Positions 9,069 to 18,833 are shown, counted from the stretch's first letter. The stretch is DNA of 64,000 nt from an uncultured Roseobacter sp. (GCA_947488305.1 CANKZM010000004.1:129501-193500); one strand, 5' to 3'. A program made the numbers and translations. The notes: generated by a model from the letters alone, not told the origin.

Positions 9069-9569
9069 TCATTCCGGTGGATAGCTCGGCAGTCGGGCAC
9101 CAGAGCGACGCCAGGCTTCTGCCGTCGCGCGCTGATCCAGCGCTTGTGAGCTATAGACATCGTTGTAGAGGTTTTCCGGGAAGAGCTTGAACTGCGTGAA
9201 ACGAGATTGCCCTCTTCGGAATGCCGCATCCTCTTCCGCCAACGCCTGCCTGATATTTGGTGTCACGCCAAACCGGCTGGCCGCCGTCACAAGTGCGCCA
9301 TCGGAATTTGGTATCGGCGCACTCGCATCCCCCGCTCGCCCACCAAGTGAGGTAACCATGGTTGCTTCAGGATCAATGTCCGCCCGGTTTGCCTGACCCG
9401 GCGTCGGCGCCGGCAGCTCCGCCAGATTATCGGGGATAACCAGCTCTGACTTTGGATCAACGATGAACTCATCCGGTCCACGCGAATTGGACGTCACCTG
9501 TTGCAAGCCTTCCGACGAACAGGCGCTCAGAGTGGTTGCAATAAGGATCAGGGCCAAGGTACGGCGCAT
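9069..9569 (-). CDS. bamF: DUF3035 lipoprotein, putative BAM complex subunit BamF
   Basis: This is a 166-aa predicted outer-membrane lipoprotein. MRRTLALILIATTLSAC ends in a lipobox (LSAC) with the acylated cysteine at 17. The rest is hydrophilic with a proline-rich stretch (LAELPAPTPG) and a conserved-looking C-terminal half with RFTQFKLFPENLYND. The family (DUF3035) is described in alphaproteobacteria as BamF, an accessory lipoprotein of the beta-barrel assembly machine. An in-frame extension reaches 9623, but the lipobox spacing requires the ATG at 9569. The preceding gene is lspA, the peptidase that matures such lipoproteins, with 50 bases between them. Confidence 0.85.
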   Translation of the reverse strand: MRRTLALILIATTLSACSSEGLQQVTSNSRGPDEFIVDPKSELVIPDNLAELPAPTPGQANRADIDPEATMVTSLGGRAGDASAPIPNSDGALVTAASRFGVTPNIRQALAEEDAAFRRGQSRFTQFKLFPENLYNDVYSSQALDQRATAEAWRRSGARLPSYPPE

Positions 9570-9619
9570 TTCGTGTCTCCTCGCGTTTGTCTTTAGATAC
9601 GCCAGAGCGGCAGGCAATG

Positions 9620-10105
9620 TCACTGACCTTTTTCTGTTTGGGCTTTGCTGTCCGGGGACAGAAACACGAGGCCGATGGCACCTGCAAATATGAATACGTC
9701 GGCGAGATTGAACACAAACGGGTTATTGATCCCACAACAGGACATGTTCAAGAAGTCCAGAACATAGCCAAAAATCAGGCGATCGAGCACATTTGCCAAC
9801 GCTCCACCGATCAGCAATCCCGCCGATGCGTAAGCCCAGACGCCCATCGGGGTGCGGCGGACCCAAACGAAGACGGCAAGGCAAATCACCAGTGCCATCC
9901 CGATCAGGAACCAGCGCGACGTGTCGGAGCCCCCGTCAAACAGGCCAAAGTTTATGCCCCTGTTCTCGCCATACCGGAAATTCAGCAGGGGCGGCAGTAC
10001 ATCGATTGTCCTGATGCGCCACAACTCCAGCCCAAAAATCACAACATACTTGCTGGCTTGATCAATCAAAAAGGCAATTGCCGCGGCGAGATAGAGCGAT
10101 CGCAT
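9620..10105 (-). CDS. lspA: Lipoprotein signal peptidase II
   Basis: This inner-membrane aspartyl protease removes the signal peptide of diacylated prolipoproteins. The 161-aa protein has four hydrophobic segments. Both catalytic aspartates are present in their usual contexts: ALANVLDRL (about D108) and VFNLADVFI (about D136). Length matches the family. GGGGG precedes the ATG at 10105, and purH ends 9 bases upstream. The lipoprotein gene bamF follows. Confidence 0.96.
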   Translation of the reverse strand: MRSLYLAAAIAFLIDQASKYVVIFGLELWRIRTIDVLPPLLNFRYGENRGINFGLFDGGSDTSRWFLIGMALVICLAVFVWVRRTPMGVWAYASAGLLIGGALANVLDRLIFGYVLDFLNMSCCGINNPFVFNLADVFIFAGAIGLVFLSPDSKAQTEKGQ

Positions 10106-10114
10106 GAGGCCCCC

Positions 10115-11701
10115 TTAGTGGCGGAAGTGCCGCATGCCAGTGAAGACCATGGCAAGGCCGGCCTCATCCGCAGCGGCGATCACTTCGTCATCCCGCATAG
10201 ATCCACCTGGCTGGATCAACGCCGTTGCACCAGCTTCCGCCGCAGTCACGAGACCGTCCGCAAAGGGGAAGAACGCATCTGATGCCACCACTGATCCTTG
10301 GGTAAGGGGTTCAGGCAGGCCCATCACCTCTGCCATATCCCGTGCCTTGCGCGCCGCGATGCGGGTGCTGTCCACCCGGCTCATTTGCCCGGCACCTACA
10401 CCAACAGTTGCGCCGTCCTTGACGTAAATGATTGCATTCGATTTCACATGTTTCGCCACTGTCCATGCAAAGAGCAGATCCGCAAGTTCCTGCTCGCTCG
10501 GAGCGCGTTTGGTCACGACCTTCAGATCTTCCGCATCAATCCGGCCAGTATCTTTGTCCTGAACAAGATACCCACCGGATACCTGACGTATCGCCAATGC
10601 AGCGGCAGTGGGGTCCGCCAACCCTTCCGTTGTCAGCAGGCGCAAGTTCTTCTTGCGCGCAAACAATTCGCGGGCACCGTCATCTGCGCCTGGCGCGATG
10701 ACGACCTCGGTGAAAATACCGGTGATCTCTTCAGCCGTTGCAGCGTCCAAAGGTTGATTCAATGCGATGATCCCACCAAAGGCAGATGTCCGGTCGCAGT
10801 CGAAAGCACGCACATAGGCTTCTTTCAGGCTCGCGCCCCTGGCGACACCACAGGGGTTGGCGTGTTTGATGATCGCGCAGGCCGGACCTAGTACGGGGTC
10901 AAACTCAGAGACCAGTTCAAAGGCGGCGTCAGTGTCGTTGATGTTGTTATAGCTGAGTTCTTTGCCCTGATGCTGCTTTGCGGTGGCCACGCCTGGTCGA
11001 TCCGAGCCATCGGTATAAAAAGCCGCGTTCTGATGCGGATTCTCACCGTACCTCAGCGTCTGGGCCAAGCCGCCACCGACGTTGCGACGCCGGGGGGTCC
11101 CTCCGACTTGCGCGGCCATCCACGTACTTACTGCCGTGTCATAGGCAGCGGTCCGCGCGTAGGCCGTCTGCGCCAGACTCTGGCGCAGGGCGTAGGTCGT
11201 CTGCCCATCATTCGCTTCGAGCTCTGCGATAACTGCATCGTAATCTTCGACATCGACAACGACGGTGACGAAGCCATGGTTCTTGGCGGCAGATCGGATC
11301 ATCGCAGGTCCGCCGATGTCGATGTTCTCGATCGCTTGGGCATATTCCGCGCCTTTGGCAACGGTTTCCTCAAAAGGATAAAGGTTCACAACCACCAGAT
11401 CGATGGGGCCGATATTATGGTCGCTCATCGCTGTGACGTGGTCAGCATTGTCCCGCAATGCTAGCAGCCCACCATGCACAGCGGGATGGAGGGTCTTCAC
11501 CCGTCCGTCCATCATCTCAGGAAAGCCCGTCACGTCAGAGACGTCTTTTACATCAAGTCCAGCGTCGCGCAGCGCTTTCGCCGTCCCCCCGGTCGAGAGC
11601 AATTCGACACCCCGCGCAGCCAGCGCTTTGCCCAGATCGACCAACCCAGTTTTGTCAGAAACGGAAAGCAAGGCGCGGCGCATCGGGGCGAGGTCAGTCA
11701 T
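10115..11701 (-). CDS. purH: Bifunctional AICAR formyltransferase / IMP cyclohydrolase
   Basis: This enzyme catalyses the last two steps of de novo purine synthesis: formyl transfer from 10-formyl-THF to AICAR, then ring closure to IMP. The 528-aa length is standard. The N-terminal MGS-like cyclohydrolase domain ([18 protein letters not shown], with [14 protein letters not shown]) is followed by the transformylase domain (from about 200), which has the [11 protein letters not shown] active-site motif, with the catalytic Lys-His pair, and ends in [20 protein letters not shown] precedes the ATG. It lies 21 bases after the heparinase-like gene and 9 bases before lspA, in one minus-strand run. 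Confidence 0.98.
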   Translation of the reverse strand: MTDLAPMRRALLSVSDKTGLVDLGKALAARGVELLSTGGTAKALRDAGLDVKDVSDVTGFPEMMDGRVKTLHPAVHGGLLALRDNADHVTAMSDHNIGPIDLVVVNLYPFEETVAKGAEYAQAIENIDIGGPAMIRSAAKNHGFVTVVVDVEDYDAVIAELEANDGQTTYALRQSLAQTAYARTAAYDTAVSTWMAAQVGGTPRRRNVGGGLAQTLRYGENPHQNAAFYTDGSDRPGVATAKQHQGKELSYNNINDTDAAFELVSEFDPVLGPACAIIKHANPCGVARGASLKEAYVRAFDCDRTSAFGGIIALNQPLDAATAEEITGIFTEVVIAPGADDGARELFARKKNLRLLTTEGLADPTAAALAIRQVSGGYLVQDKDTGRIDAEDLKVVTKRAPSEQELADLLFAWTVAKHVKSNAIIYVKDGATVGVGAGQMSRVDSTRIAARKARDMAEVMGLPEPLTQGSVVASDAFFPFADGLVTAAEAGATALIQPGGSMRDDEVIAAADEAGLAMVFTGMRHFRH

Positions 11702-11722
11702 GGGTGAGGTCCTTTGGGCAGT

Positions 11723-13468
11723 CTAATCGGTCAAATCTGGTATGTCGTAGCTCAGATCCCGCACGCCAATTGCAGTTTCCTGCGCTTTGGACAAGGACCA
11801 GCGGACACGCGTGGCGTATGACATAGCACGACCCGAAAGGACAATCTGATTTGATGCCCGGGGCTTCAATCTGCCCGTTTCAAGATAGACTGATGGCTCG
11901 AGATGCAGTTTTTGCCCGCCATCATGGCGAAAGACCCAGATTTCACCGCTTTTCAAAGCCATCGAAACCGCTGTTCCGCCCAAATCCAACGCTGCGTCTA
12001 CATCAGGGTGAAGGTGGAAACGGATGTCGAAAGCGATCCCGGCAAGTTTTGACGCCTCCAGCGCCCGGTCGAACCGCCTTTTGTCCCCATCCGCCATGGC
12101 AATCAGCATATCTTCGCCAGCAACCCCACGACCATCAACCGTCATTTCCAGCGACCGTGCATGCGTCAACCCGTGCGTTGGCACGAATCCGTCATGTCCG
12201 CCCTGAAAGCGCCAGCCATCAGAGGCGGTGCCCATCTCAAAAGGAACATGTGCGGGGCCCTCCACCAACGGCTCGCCACCGGTCGCCGGGTCAACCGGAC
12301 CAAGTCGCGCGCTGGAGTAGCCCCCGAGTGACAGGGTAGAATGCGATGGGGTAGCACGCCCGGCACGACGCCAGTCAGGACCAAATGTGCGCCCGGAGCC
12401 GCAGTTCACAACTAAAGGCCTGCGCCCGGAGGTAAGCTCAAATGCAAGCGTCGACGCGTGGGCGTTGAATGACGCTCTTGCCACTGGCGGCAAGCTCGCA
12501 TCAATGACAAGGCTTGTGCGCCCCGCAGACATCCGCGCAAAACCCATCGATAGCCCGTCAGGCTGCCGTCCCTTGGCGCGCGACTGAGCGAGAGCGTGAT
12601 CAAGCCACCCCTCATGGCCACGTCCCCCCCCATGGAACCGCGCCAGCCCGCCATCCGCATGGCGCAGCGTCCGCAGTGTCGGCGCGATTCTTTCTATCGC
12701 CTGCAAATGGTCGGTGGGCGGCGCATACCCCGCTTCAGACAGCGCCGCGGCGGTCCAGGTCAAGAGCATGAACACTTCCAACAGGTCTTCAGGATTGCGC
12801 GATGGTACCCCGCCCTGAGCATCGATCTGCTCCTGACATTCCTTCGCCAATGCCCTGACCGCTGGCATTGCCAAAGGTTGCAGCCCCTCCAACGCAAGAC
12901 TGGCGTAAATCAAACCGGTAAGCGCTTCAAAGCGCGCTAATCCATGTGCCGCACCCTGCCAGCGCTTAGCCAGAAAATGGGTTTGTCGGTACAGGCTTTG
13001 GTAAAAGGCATCGCTGTCCGGCCCGTCATGTCCGCGCAACAGGAAGAGCGCGTGGTTTATCCAACGGATCAAACGTCGCCCCGTCAGGTCGGGCGTCCAC
13101 CCCGATCCACGCCCCTGTCCGTAACGCTCGATCCAACTCCACAGCCATTGCTGCGCCAAATCACGCGCTTGCGTGTCTCCGACCGCCGCAAGGTCATCGA
13201 GCCATTGGAACCCGTGCTGTTCCAGTTCAAAGTCAGGTGTCGGCGGTGACAAATCCCAAACATCAGCGTCCTTGCGTTCGACCAGATGACCGGCAAACAG
13301 GAAATTCCCGGCCAGCAATTGCCGTCCGCGAGCAAAACTGCCGATCGTGCGCGGCTCAGGCGACGAAACAAATCCGACCGCCCGCGCCTTCATGCGCCCT
13401 GCCCGGGCCGCATGCCACCGGTTCAGAAAATGCACCTTTCGGGCCGCAAAACTTGATTTTTTGGACAT
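11723..13468 (-). CDS. Heparinase II/III family protein
   Basis: This 581-aa protein matches the heparinase II/III-like family common in Rhodobacterales. The N-terminal half (about 60-300) is the helical toroid with WLDDLAAVGDT and WIERYGQGRG-type segments. The C-terminal half (about 300-570) is the beta-rich lyase-like domain with DASLPPVA and HADGGLARFHG. There is no clear signal peptide; the N-terminus is basic. In several alphaproteobacteria this gene sits between an rsmB-like gene and purH, as here. Its substrate is unknown: a polysaccharide lyase role in envelope or capsule turnover is a family-level guess, and I cannot confirm the catalytic residues by eye. Confidence 0.85.
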   Translation of the reverse strand: MSKKSSFAARKVHFLNRWHAARAGRMKARAVGFVSSPEPRTIGSFARGRQLLAGNFLFAGHLVERKDADVWDLSPPTPDFELEQHGFQWLDDLAAVGDTQARDLAQQWLWSWIERYGQGRGSGWTPDLTGRRLIRWINHALFLLRGHDGPDSDAFYQSLYRQTHFLAKRWQGAAHGLARFEALTGLIYASLALEGLQPLAMPAVRALAKECQEQIDAQGGVPSRNPEDLLEVFMLLTWTAAALSEAGYAPPTDHLQAIERIAPTLRTLRHADGGLARFHGGGRGHEGWLDHALAQSRAKGRQPDGLSMGFARMSAGRTSLVIDASLPPVARASFNAHASTLAFELTSGRRPLVVNCGSGRTFGPDWRRAGRATPSHSTLSLGGYSSARLGPVDPATGGEPLVEGPAHVPFEMGTASDGWRFQGGHDGFVPTHGLTHARSLEMTVDGRGVAGEDMLIAMADGDKRRFDRALEASKLAGIAFDIRFHLHPDVDAALDLGGTAVSMALKSGEIWVFRHDGGQKLHLEPSVYLETGRLKPRASNQIVLSGRAMSYATRVRWSLSKAQETAIGVRDLSYDIPDLTD

Positions 13469-13574
13469 GTCACTCTCTGCCTAGCGCGATCTTGCGTCGC
13501 TTTGGCGCGATGATAACCGCAGGCAGAAGGCAAGTCACCGTTCTTTGTCTGAAACACATGGTTTTGTGCTAACG

Positions 13575-14846
13575 TCAGCCCGCTTTGCGCAGGCACGCGA
13601 TATAGAAGCCATCCATTCCGCCTTGTGCTGTCCAGAAGTCGGGTCGCAATCGAATACCACCTTCCGAACTGAACCACTCGGGCTCCACGCCCGGCACATC
13701 TCGCGCCGCCGTATCCACCGACATGTCCTTGTGGCGCGACAATGCCTCTTCGATCTGTACCTCGCCCTCATCTGGCAAAAGGGAGCATGTGCAGAAAACC
13801 ATGCGCCCTCCCGGTTTTACCCGAGCGCAGGCATGATCGAGCAATTCAGCCTGGAGCGCGATGAGATCCCCGAAATCCGACCCGTCCTTGGCATGCGGCA
13901 GATCTGGATGCCTGCGGATGGTACCAGTTGCCGAGCACGGTGCATCCAGCAACACCGCATCGAAACTGCCACTGGTTTTGCGGGCGTCTTCGACCTTTAG
14001 CGTTGCGGTGAGCCCGGTACGTTTCAGGTTCTCCTGAACCCGGGTCATGCGGGTTTCTGAATCGTCCACGGCAGTCACCACGGCCCCCGCCGCCGCCAGT
14101 TGCATCGTCTTGCCGCCCGGTGCCGCGCAAAGGTCGAGCACTGTCTCGCCCTCGCATGGCGCCAAAACCCGAACTGGCAGGGCTGCGGCCACATCCTGAA
14201 CCCACCAAGCCCCCTCGGCATAGCCCGGCATGGCGGAAACCTGACCTGCGCCCTCGACCCGAACGGAACCGGTAGGCAGTAACGTGCCGCCAGTCATGGC
14301 GGCCACAGCCTGCGCATCAGCCTTCGCCGTCAAATCCAGCGAGGCGCCCCCAAAATGCGCGCTTTCCATTGCGGACATTGCGTCAGGGCCCCATGCTTCC
14401 ACCAAGGGTCGCCGCAGCCATTTGGGCATGCGTGGCGCCCGCAGGTTGGGCCATGTTTCCGGTCCATCCTGCGCGACCTTGCGCAATACAGCATTTGTCA
14501 GCCCCTTGAGATGTCCAAGCTTTTTGTGGCGCGACACGATTTCAACCATGTCGTTCACCACGCCATGGGCCGCTGTTCCGGTACACAACTCTACGGTCCC
14601 AAGCCTGAGCACGTTGCGGACTGTCAACGGAGGATATTTGGACAGGTGCTTTTGTAGGATGCGATCCGCGCGCTCCAACCCGCGCAAGGTATCGGTCGCC
14701 AGTCGTGCGGCGCGAGCACGATCTTCAACAGGTAATTTATCGAAGACCCCGGCGGCCAGCAATTCGGACATCAGCCTGCCTTCACCCAATACCTGATCCA
14801 GCACATATACCGCGCTGCGACGCGCCGGAATTCCGGTATCTGCCAT
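13575..14846 (-). CDS. RsmB/NOP family RNA (cytosine-C5) methyltransferase
   Basis: This is a 423-aa SAM-dependent RNA m5C methyltransferase. The N-terminal about 130 residues are the NusB-like RNA-binding domain of RsmB (RRSAVYVLDQVLGEGRL...). The methyltransferase domain has the SAM motif LDLCAAPGGKT (about 237-247), the motif IV cysteine in LLDAPCSATGT (about C304), and the catalytic cysteine in FCTCSLLPDEGE (about 372). The two-cysteine arrangement is diagnostic of the NOL1/NOP2/Sun family. The likely target is 16S rRNA, as for E. coli RsmB (C967), but target specificity is inferred. It diverges from the SDH assembly factor gene, 86 bases away. Confidence 0.94.
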   Translation of the reverse strand: MADTGIPARRSAVYVLDQVLGEGRLMSELLAAGVFDKLPVEDRARAARLATDTLRGLERADRILQKHLSKYPPLTVRNVLRLGTVELCTGTAAHGVVNDMVEIVSRHKKLGHLKGLTNAVLRKVAQDGPETWPNLRAPRMPKWLRRPLVEAWGPDAMSAMESAHFGGASLDLTAKADAQAVAAMTGGTLLPTGSVRVEGAGQVSAMPGYAEGAWWVQDVAAALPVRVLAPCEGETVLDLCAAPGGKTMQLAAAGAVVTAVDDSETRMTRVQENLKRTGLTATLKVEDARKTSGSFDAVLLDAPCSATGTIRRHPDLPHAKDGSDFGDLIALQAELLDHACARVKPGGRMVFCTCSLLPDEGEVQIEEALSRHKDMSVDTAARDVPGVEPEWFSSEGGIRLRPDFWTAQGGMDGFYIACLRKAG

Positions 14847-14877
14847 GAGAGTCGATGCTCCTGTGTCCGCTGACGGC

Positions 14878-14905
14878 TTGTCCCGTCCCCTCGGGGACGT
14901 ATATC
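14878..14905 (+). promoter_or_regulatory. Promoter with a palindrome filling the -35/-10 spacer
   Basis: A -35 TTGTCC (14878-14883) and a -10 TATATC (14900-14905) are separated by exactly 16 bases, and those 16 bases form the palindrome CGTCCCC-TC-GGGGACG (14884-14899). RNA would start near 14912, leaving a ~21-nt leader with AGAGGA before the ATG at 14933. A protein bound to such a palindrome would sit squarely between the promoter elements. The regulator is unknown. The GC-rich palindrome could also be chance. Confidence 0.45.
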
Positions 14906-14932
14906 AATGCGGTAGCCAGAGGATAGTGCCAA

Positions 14933-15127
14933 ATGAATGACACAGCTGACGAGACAAAAATCCAGGATGATCTGCCGCCAGCAGCCAAGCGCGCGTTGCA
15001 GGAAGCTGAGGAACGCCGGCGTGCCGCGCAAGAGCTTGAGTTACCGCCTGAACTGGGTGGACGCGACGGACCTGAGCCCGTCCGCTACGGTGATTGGGAG
15101 AAAAAGGGAATCGCAGTCGACTTCTGA
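14933..15127 (+). CDS. DUF1674 protein, succinate dehydrogenase assembly factor 4 homologue
   Basis: This small (64 aa) soluble protein has the conserved C-terminal signature of DUF1674/SDHAF4: GGRDGPEPVRYGDWEKKGIA followed by VDF at the very end. In mitochondria SDHAF4 binds the flavinylated SdhA subunit and promotes assembly of succinate dehydrogenase; alphaproteobacterial homologues are presumed to do the same. The N-terminal half is charged and helical (ALQEAEERRRAAQELE). AGAGGA lies 8 bases before the ATG. No sdh genes are in the window. It is transcribed from its own predicted promoter (14878-14905). Confidence 0.88.
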   Translation: MNDTADETKIQDDLPPAAKRALQEAEERRRAAQELELPPELGGRDGPEPVRYGDWEKKGIAVDF

Positions 15128-15137
15128 AAGCGCTTGA

Positions 15138-15497
15138 TCAGCGCAGCCGGAATTCCGCCGAATCGCCAGTGCCCTTGTCGGATGTAAACCGGATACGATC
15201 GCCCGCCGCCTGCACTTCCTGACAGTTATAGCCCAGCGGATCACCATCCCAGTACAGGTCGCGGCAAAAATAGCCATCGCTCCATGTCCATTCACCGGTG
15301 ACGGGCCACGCAGCACCATAGCCAGTGATTTCCCCGTTTGGCTCAACCTCAAGCTTTACGAAAGGACGCTTGAGTTCTTTGCCCTGCACCAATTTCACAA
15401 ACTCGCCCTGGTCTTCGACTTTGGAGAACTCTGCCAGTGCTGGCGTTGCCAGTGCGACGACCGCCGCAGCAATTAAAAAACCGCTGTATGTGCGCAT
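15138..15497 (-). CDS. Unknown exported protein, 119 aa
   Basis: The protein begins with a signal peptide (MRTYSGFLIAAAVVALATPALA), leaving a mature domain of about 97 residues. It contains a pair of cysteines in YFCRDLYWDGDPLGYNCQEV that could form a disulfide in the periplasm, and aromatic-rich beta-like segments (WPVTGEWTWSDGYF). I know similar uncharacterised proteins from Rhodobacterales but no function or named domain. CGGAG lies about 12 bases before the ATG. It converges with the SDH assembly factor gene, with 10 bases between the stops, and is not obviously part of an operon. Confidence 0.75.
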   Translation of the reverse strand: MRTYSGFLIAAAVVALATPALAEFSKVEDQGEFVKLVQGKELKRPFVKLEVEPNGEITGYGAAWPVTGEWTWSDGYFCRDLYWDGDPLGYNCQEVQAAGDRIRFTSDKGTGDSAEFRLR

Positions 15498-15575
15498 GTC
15501 AAAAGGCTCCGAAATTGCTCGTACAGTTCAGATACGCAGCAAAATCACCATCGGATCAAAATTTCCCGGTTTTTG

Positions 15576-16394
15576 TCAATTTTCTTTCAAGCCGAGAACA
15601 TCAAGCATATCGTAGGCACCCGGTGCGCGCCCGCGCGCCCAGAGTGCCGCTTTGATGGCACCACGTGCAAAGACGGATCGGTCCGACGCCACATGGCGCA
15701 AGACTATCCGTTCGCCTGCCGCTGCAAACATCACGTCATGCTCGCCAATAATGTCTCCCCCACGGATCGCCGAGAACCCGATATCTCCCTTGCGACGTGC
15801 ACCTGTGATGCCGTCACGCGCCCGGTCAGACGCGGTTTCCAGCGACACACCTCTTCCTTCGGCCGCAGCTTCACCGAGCATCAGGGCAGTACCAGAAGGT
15901 GCGTCTACCTTTTGACCATGGTGCGCTTCGATGACCTCGATATCGTAGTCATCATCAAGGGCAGCGGCGACGCGCTTTGTGAGTTGCACCAACAGATTGA
16001 CGCCCAGGCTCATATTACCGGCCCGTACGATGACCGCATGCTTCGAAGGGGTTTCAAGCTGCGCGATTTCATCCGTGGTCATGCCCGTCGTTCCAATGAC
16101 GTGAACCTTCCCTGCCGCCGCCGCAGCTTGCGCAAAGGAGATGGATGCAGCAGGCGCGGTAAAGTCGATGACCGCATCGGAAACCTCCAACGCGTCATCG
16201 ATGTTGTCCGTGACAGTCACCCCACGCGGAGGCGCGCCCATCGCTTCGCCTAGGTCCCGGCCTATCCAATCGTGGCCGCTGCGCTCCACTGCGGCGCTTA
16301 CCTCTGCCAAGGCATTGGCATCGATCGTATCGACCAGCATGCGGCCCATCCGGCCCGATACTCCGGTTATCGCGATTTTCATCGGCGTGTTCAT
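15576..16394 (-). CDS. dapB: 4-hydroxy-tetrahydrodipicolinate reductase
   Basis: This enzyme uses NAD(P)H to reduce hydroxy-tetrahydrodipicolinate in the diaminopimelate/lysine pathway. The 272-aa protein has the N-terminal nucleotide-binding motif [12 protein letters not shown], the dinucleotide/substrate segment [12 protein letters not shown], the substrate-binding active-site motif [16 protein letters not shown] (catalytic His and Lys), and a C-terminal return to the Rossmann fold. An open frame extends upstream to 16454, but AGGAGG lies 6 bases before the ATG at 16394, which decides the start. An ATG at 16382 is also possible. It is divergent from rbfA. Confidence 0.96.
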   Translation of the reverse strand: MNTPMKIAITGVSGRMGRMLVDTIDANALAEVSAAVERSGHDWIGRDLGEAMGAPPRGVTVTDNIDDALEVSDAVIDFTAPAASISFAQAAAAAGKVHVIGTTGMTTDEIAQLETPSKHAVIVRAGNMSLGVNLLVQLTKRVAAALDDDYDIEVIEAHHGQKVDAPSGTALMLGEAAAEGRGVSLETASDRARDGITGARRKGDIGFSAIRGGDIIGEHDVMFAAAGERIVLRHVASDRSVFARGAIKAALWARGRAPGAYDMLDVLGLKEN

Positions 16395-16482
16395 GCCCGA
16401 CCTCCTGTGCCACCGTTGACGCTGCGTCTTAGCGTGCGAAGCGCTGCTTGGCAAAGGGCCTGCGACCGCTTAGATGGAACTT

Positions 16483-16905
16483 ATGGGAAAGAACAAGTTT
16501 CACGACGGTCCGGGGCCATCTCAACGCCAATTGCGTGTGGGAGAAACCATCAGACGCGCATTGTCGGATGTTCTGGCACGCGGGGACGTGCACGACACGG
16601 ACCTGAACCGTTTGTCGATCACGGTGGGCGAAGTGCGTGTTTCACCGGATCTAAAGATCGCCACGGCCTATGTGCTGCCACTTGGCGGCCAGGGTCAGGA
16701 CGAATTGATCGGCCTGCTGGCCCGGAACAAGGGCGAGTTGCGGCGTCAGGTTGCCAAGAAACTGACTCTGAAGTTTGCCCCTGATCTGCGGTTCCAGCTG
16801 GATGAAACCTTCGACCGCATGGATGAGACCCGCGAAATGCTGAACCGTGCAGATGTCCGACGGGACACCGGCAAAGCGGCAGCGGGGGAAAGCGGCACCG
16901 GATGA
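16483..16905 (+). CDS. rbfA: 30S ribosome-binding factor RbfA
   Basis: RbfA binds the 30S precursor and helps mature the 5' end of 16S rRNA. The protein (140 aa) shows the family N-terminus [19 protein letters not shown], the KH-like domain core [19 protein letters not shown] and the C-terminal [14 protein letters not shown]. An ATG at 16474 in the same frame would add three residues; I prefer 16483 because homologues commonly start [13 protein letters not shown] (recalled). The last bases overlap the next gene by 4, so the glycosidase-like gene is translationally coupled. truB follows soon after, as in many bacteria. Confidence 0.94.
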   Translation: MGKNKFHDGPGPSQRQLRVGETIRRALSDVLARGDVHDTDLNRLSITVGEVRVSPDLKIATAYVLPLGGQGQDELIGLLARNKGELRRQVAKKLTLKFAPDLRFQLDETFDRMDETREMLNRADVRRDTGKAAAGESGTG

Positions 16906-17642
16906 TCCGCTATGCCGTTGCCTTGTCCGTACTTATGACTTGGTCCGCCACCGCAAACGCGCTCACCTGCGCAGAAGTCGAATTTGATGGCACCGACTAC
17001 ACAGTGTGCGAAGTCGACCCACGCACCGAACAGCTGTCTCTGTTTTTGCGCGATGACACGGGTGAGGTGTTTGGCCAATTCCTCCAGATCAACCGCGCTT
17101 TGCAGGAAGAGGGAAAAGCACTCGCCTTCGCTATGAATGCGGGCATGTATCACGAAGACAGAGCGCCTGTCGGACATTACGTAGAGGATGGTGTCGAAGT
17201 GCAGCGCGTGATCCCGAATGCGGGGCCAGGGAACTTCGGGCTGTTGCCGAACGGCATTTTGTGCCTGCGTCCGGGGCGCGCCGACGTTTTCGAGACCCTG
17301 CGCTATGTCGGGGAAAGCCCGCAGTGCGATCATGCCACCCAATCAGGTCCAATGCTTGTAATAGACGGCGCGCTTCACCCCCGGTTCCTGCCAGAAAGTA
17401 CATCCAAATTCATCCGCAACGGTGTTGGCACGTCAGATGACGGGACCCGCGCCGTTTTCGCAATCTCGGATGAACCCGTCAATTTTCACAGTTTTGGCAG
17501 GCTCTTTCGGGATCACCTGAAAGTGCCGAACGCGCTGTATTTCGACGGCAAGGTCTCTCGGCTTTATGCACCGACCCTGGGGCGCAGCGACTTTGGTTTT
17601 GCCTTGGGTCCGATTGTCGGCGTGGTCGCGCCGCTGGAATAG
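16902..17642 (+). CDS. Phosphodiester glycosidase family protein (NAGPA-like, DUF2233)
   Basis: This 246-aa protein has a signal peptide ([20 protein letters not shown]) and a single NAGPA/phosphodiester glycosidase domain. Family landmarks visible are the early [19 protein letters not shown] segment, a SGPMLVIDG segment, and a C-terminal [13 protein letters not shown] block (NALYFDGG-like in relatives). Mammalian NAGPA removes GlcNAc from a phosphodiester; bacterial substrates are mostly unknown, possibly cell-wall or exopolysaccharide phosphodiesters. The start ATG overlaps the rbfA stop (ATGA), an odd functional partner for a ribosome factor. Localisation is probably periplasmic. Confidence 0.86.
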   Translation: MIRYAVALSVLMTWSATANALTCAEVEFDGTDYTVCEVDPRTEQLSLFLRDDTGEVFGQFLQINRALQEEGKALAFAMNAGMYHEDRAPVGHYVEDGVEVQRVIPNAGPGNFGLLPNGILCLRPGRADVFETLRYVGESPQCDHATQSGPMLVIDGALHPRFLPESTSKFIRNGVGTSDDGTRAVFAISDEPVNFHSFGRLFRDHLKVPNALYFDGKVSRLYAPTLGRSDFGFALGPIVGVVAPLE

Positions 17643-17738
17643 CGGTGCTACATGAGAAGACTTAACTTGCAAAAAGGGCTGGGCACCGAAGACCTGCCGC
17701 GCTAAGAGCGCGCTTCTTTTACTCGGGAGGGGGTCAGG

Positions 17739-18650
17739 ATGGGACGCAGACGCAAGGGACGCGACATTTCGGGGTGGGTTGTCGTGGACAAACCAGCTGG
17801 CATGACCTCGACCTCAGTGGTCAACAAGGTGCGTTGGGCACTGGATGCCCGCAAGGCTGGCCACGCAGGTACGCTTGACCCAGAGGCAACGGGCGTGCTG
17901 GCGGTGGCCCTTGGCGAGGCGACCAAAACTGTTCCCTACGTCACCGAGGCACTGAAAGCCTACGAATTCACAGTGCGCCTTGGTCAGTCCACAAAGACCG
18001 ACGACGCAGAAGGTGAAGTAATTGCCGAAAGCAATAAGCGCCCCAATGATGAAGAAATCAAGCAAGCGCTCAGCGGATTTGTCGGCGACATTGAACAGGT
18101 GCCGCCGCAATTCTCCGCCGTGAAAATCGACGGAGAACGCGCCTACAAACGGGCCCGTGACGGCGAAAGCATGGAGATCGCCGCGCGCCCGTTGTACGTG
18201 GAAAGCCTTTTGCTGATTGACCGCCCCGACCCCGATCACGTGACGCTGGAGATGGTCTGCGGCAAAGGCGGCTATGTGCGCTCTATCGCGCGCGATCTGG
18301 GCGAAGCGCTGGGATGTTTGGGACATGTGCGCCAGTTGCGACGTACCTGGTCCGGCCCTTTCGATGCGACCGACGGATTGACGGTGGAACAGATCGACGC
18401 GCTTGCCAAAACGCCAGACCTTGACGCCCACATCCTGCCGCTTGAGGTTGCGCTAAACGGGCTGCCCGAAGTGCGATGCACCGAACAGGGGGCGACCCGC
18501 CTGCGCAATGGCAACCCCGGGATGGTCCTTGCTGACGGAATTGAGTACGGCGACACCTGTTGGGCCTCGCAGGACGGACGCGCTGTAGCGATCGGACTCT
18601 ATAAGGCCGGTGAATTACATCCCGCACGGGTTCTCAATCAAGCCGGCTGA
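17739..18650 (+). CDS. truB: tRNA pseudouridine(55) synthase
   Basis: TruB isomerises U55 to pseudouridine in the T loop of tRNAs. The 303-aa protein has the N-terminal [15 protein letters not shown], the catalytic aspartate in [12 protein letters not shown] (about D47), the tyrosine motif AYEFTVRLG, the KRARDGE loop, and the [15 protein letters not shown] motif. The C-terminal region contains a degenerate PUA-like tail ([15 protein letters not shown]). A GGGAGGGGG stretch precedes the ATG. The rbfA-truB-rpsO-pnp order typical of bacteria is kept, but with unrelated genes inserted between truB and rpsO. Confidence 0.97.
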   Translation: MGRRRKGRDISGWVVVDKPAGMTSTSVVNKVRWALDARKAGHAGTLDPEATGVLAVALGEATKTVPYVTEALKAYEFTVRLGQSTKTDDAEGEVIAESNKRPNDEEIKQALSGFVGDIEQVPPQFSAVKIDGERAYKRARDGESMEIAARPLYVESLLLIDRPDPDHVTLEMVCGKGGYVRSIARDLGEALGCLGHVRQLRRTWSGPFDATDGLTVEQIDALAKTPDLDAHILPLEVALNGLPEVRCTEQGATRLRNGNPGMVLADGIEYGDTCWASQDGRAVAIGLYKAGELHPARVLNQAG

Positions 18651-18833
18651 CCGCCTGAATTATTTCAAAATGATGCAATCCTCGCGGGTTTGTCATCGAA
18701 TAACCGCCATTGTTTCAAGCTTTGTTTCAACGCATTGCCCTGTCGTCATGGTTGCGTGAAGGCGCTTCAAACCGGGCCCGCATCTCCCGACATCTAACTC
18801 ATCCAAGACCCCTGACCCGATGAGGACCATGAC

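Noticed and set aside
10056-10070. FNR-like TTGATCAATCAA sequence
   Set aside because: The half-sites are only 2 bases apart instead of 4, and it lies inside the lspA coding sequence.
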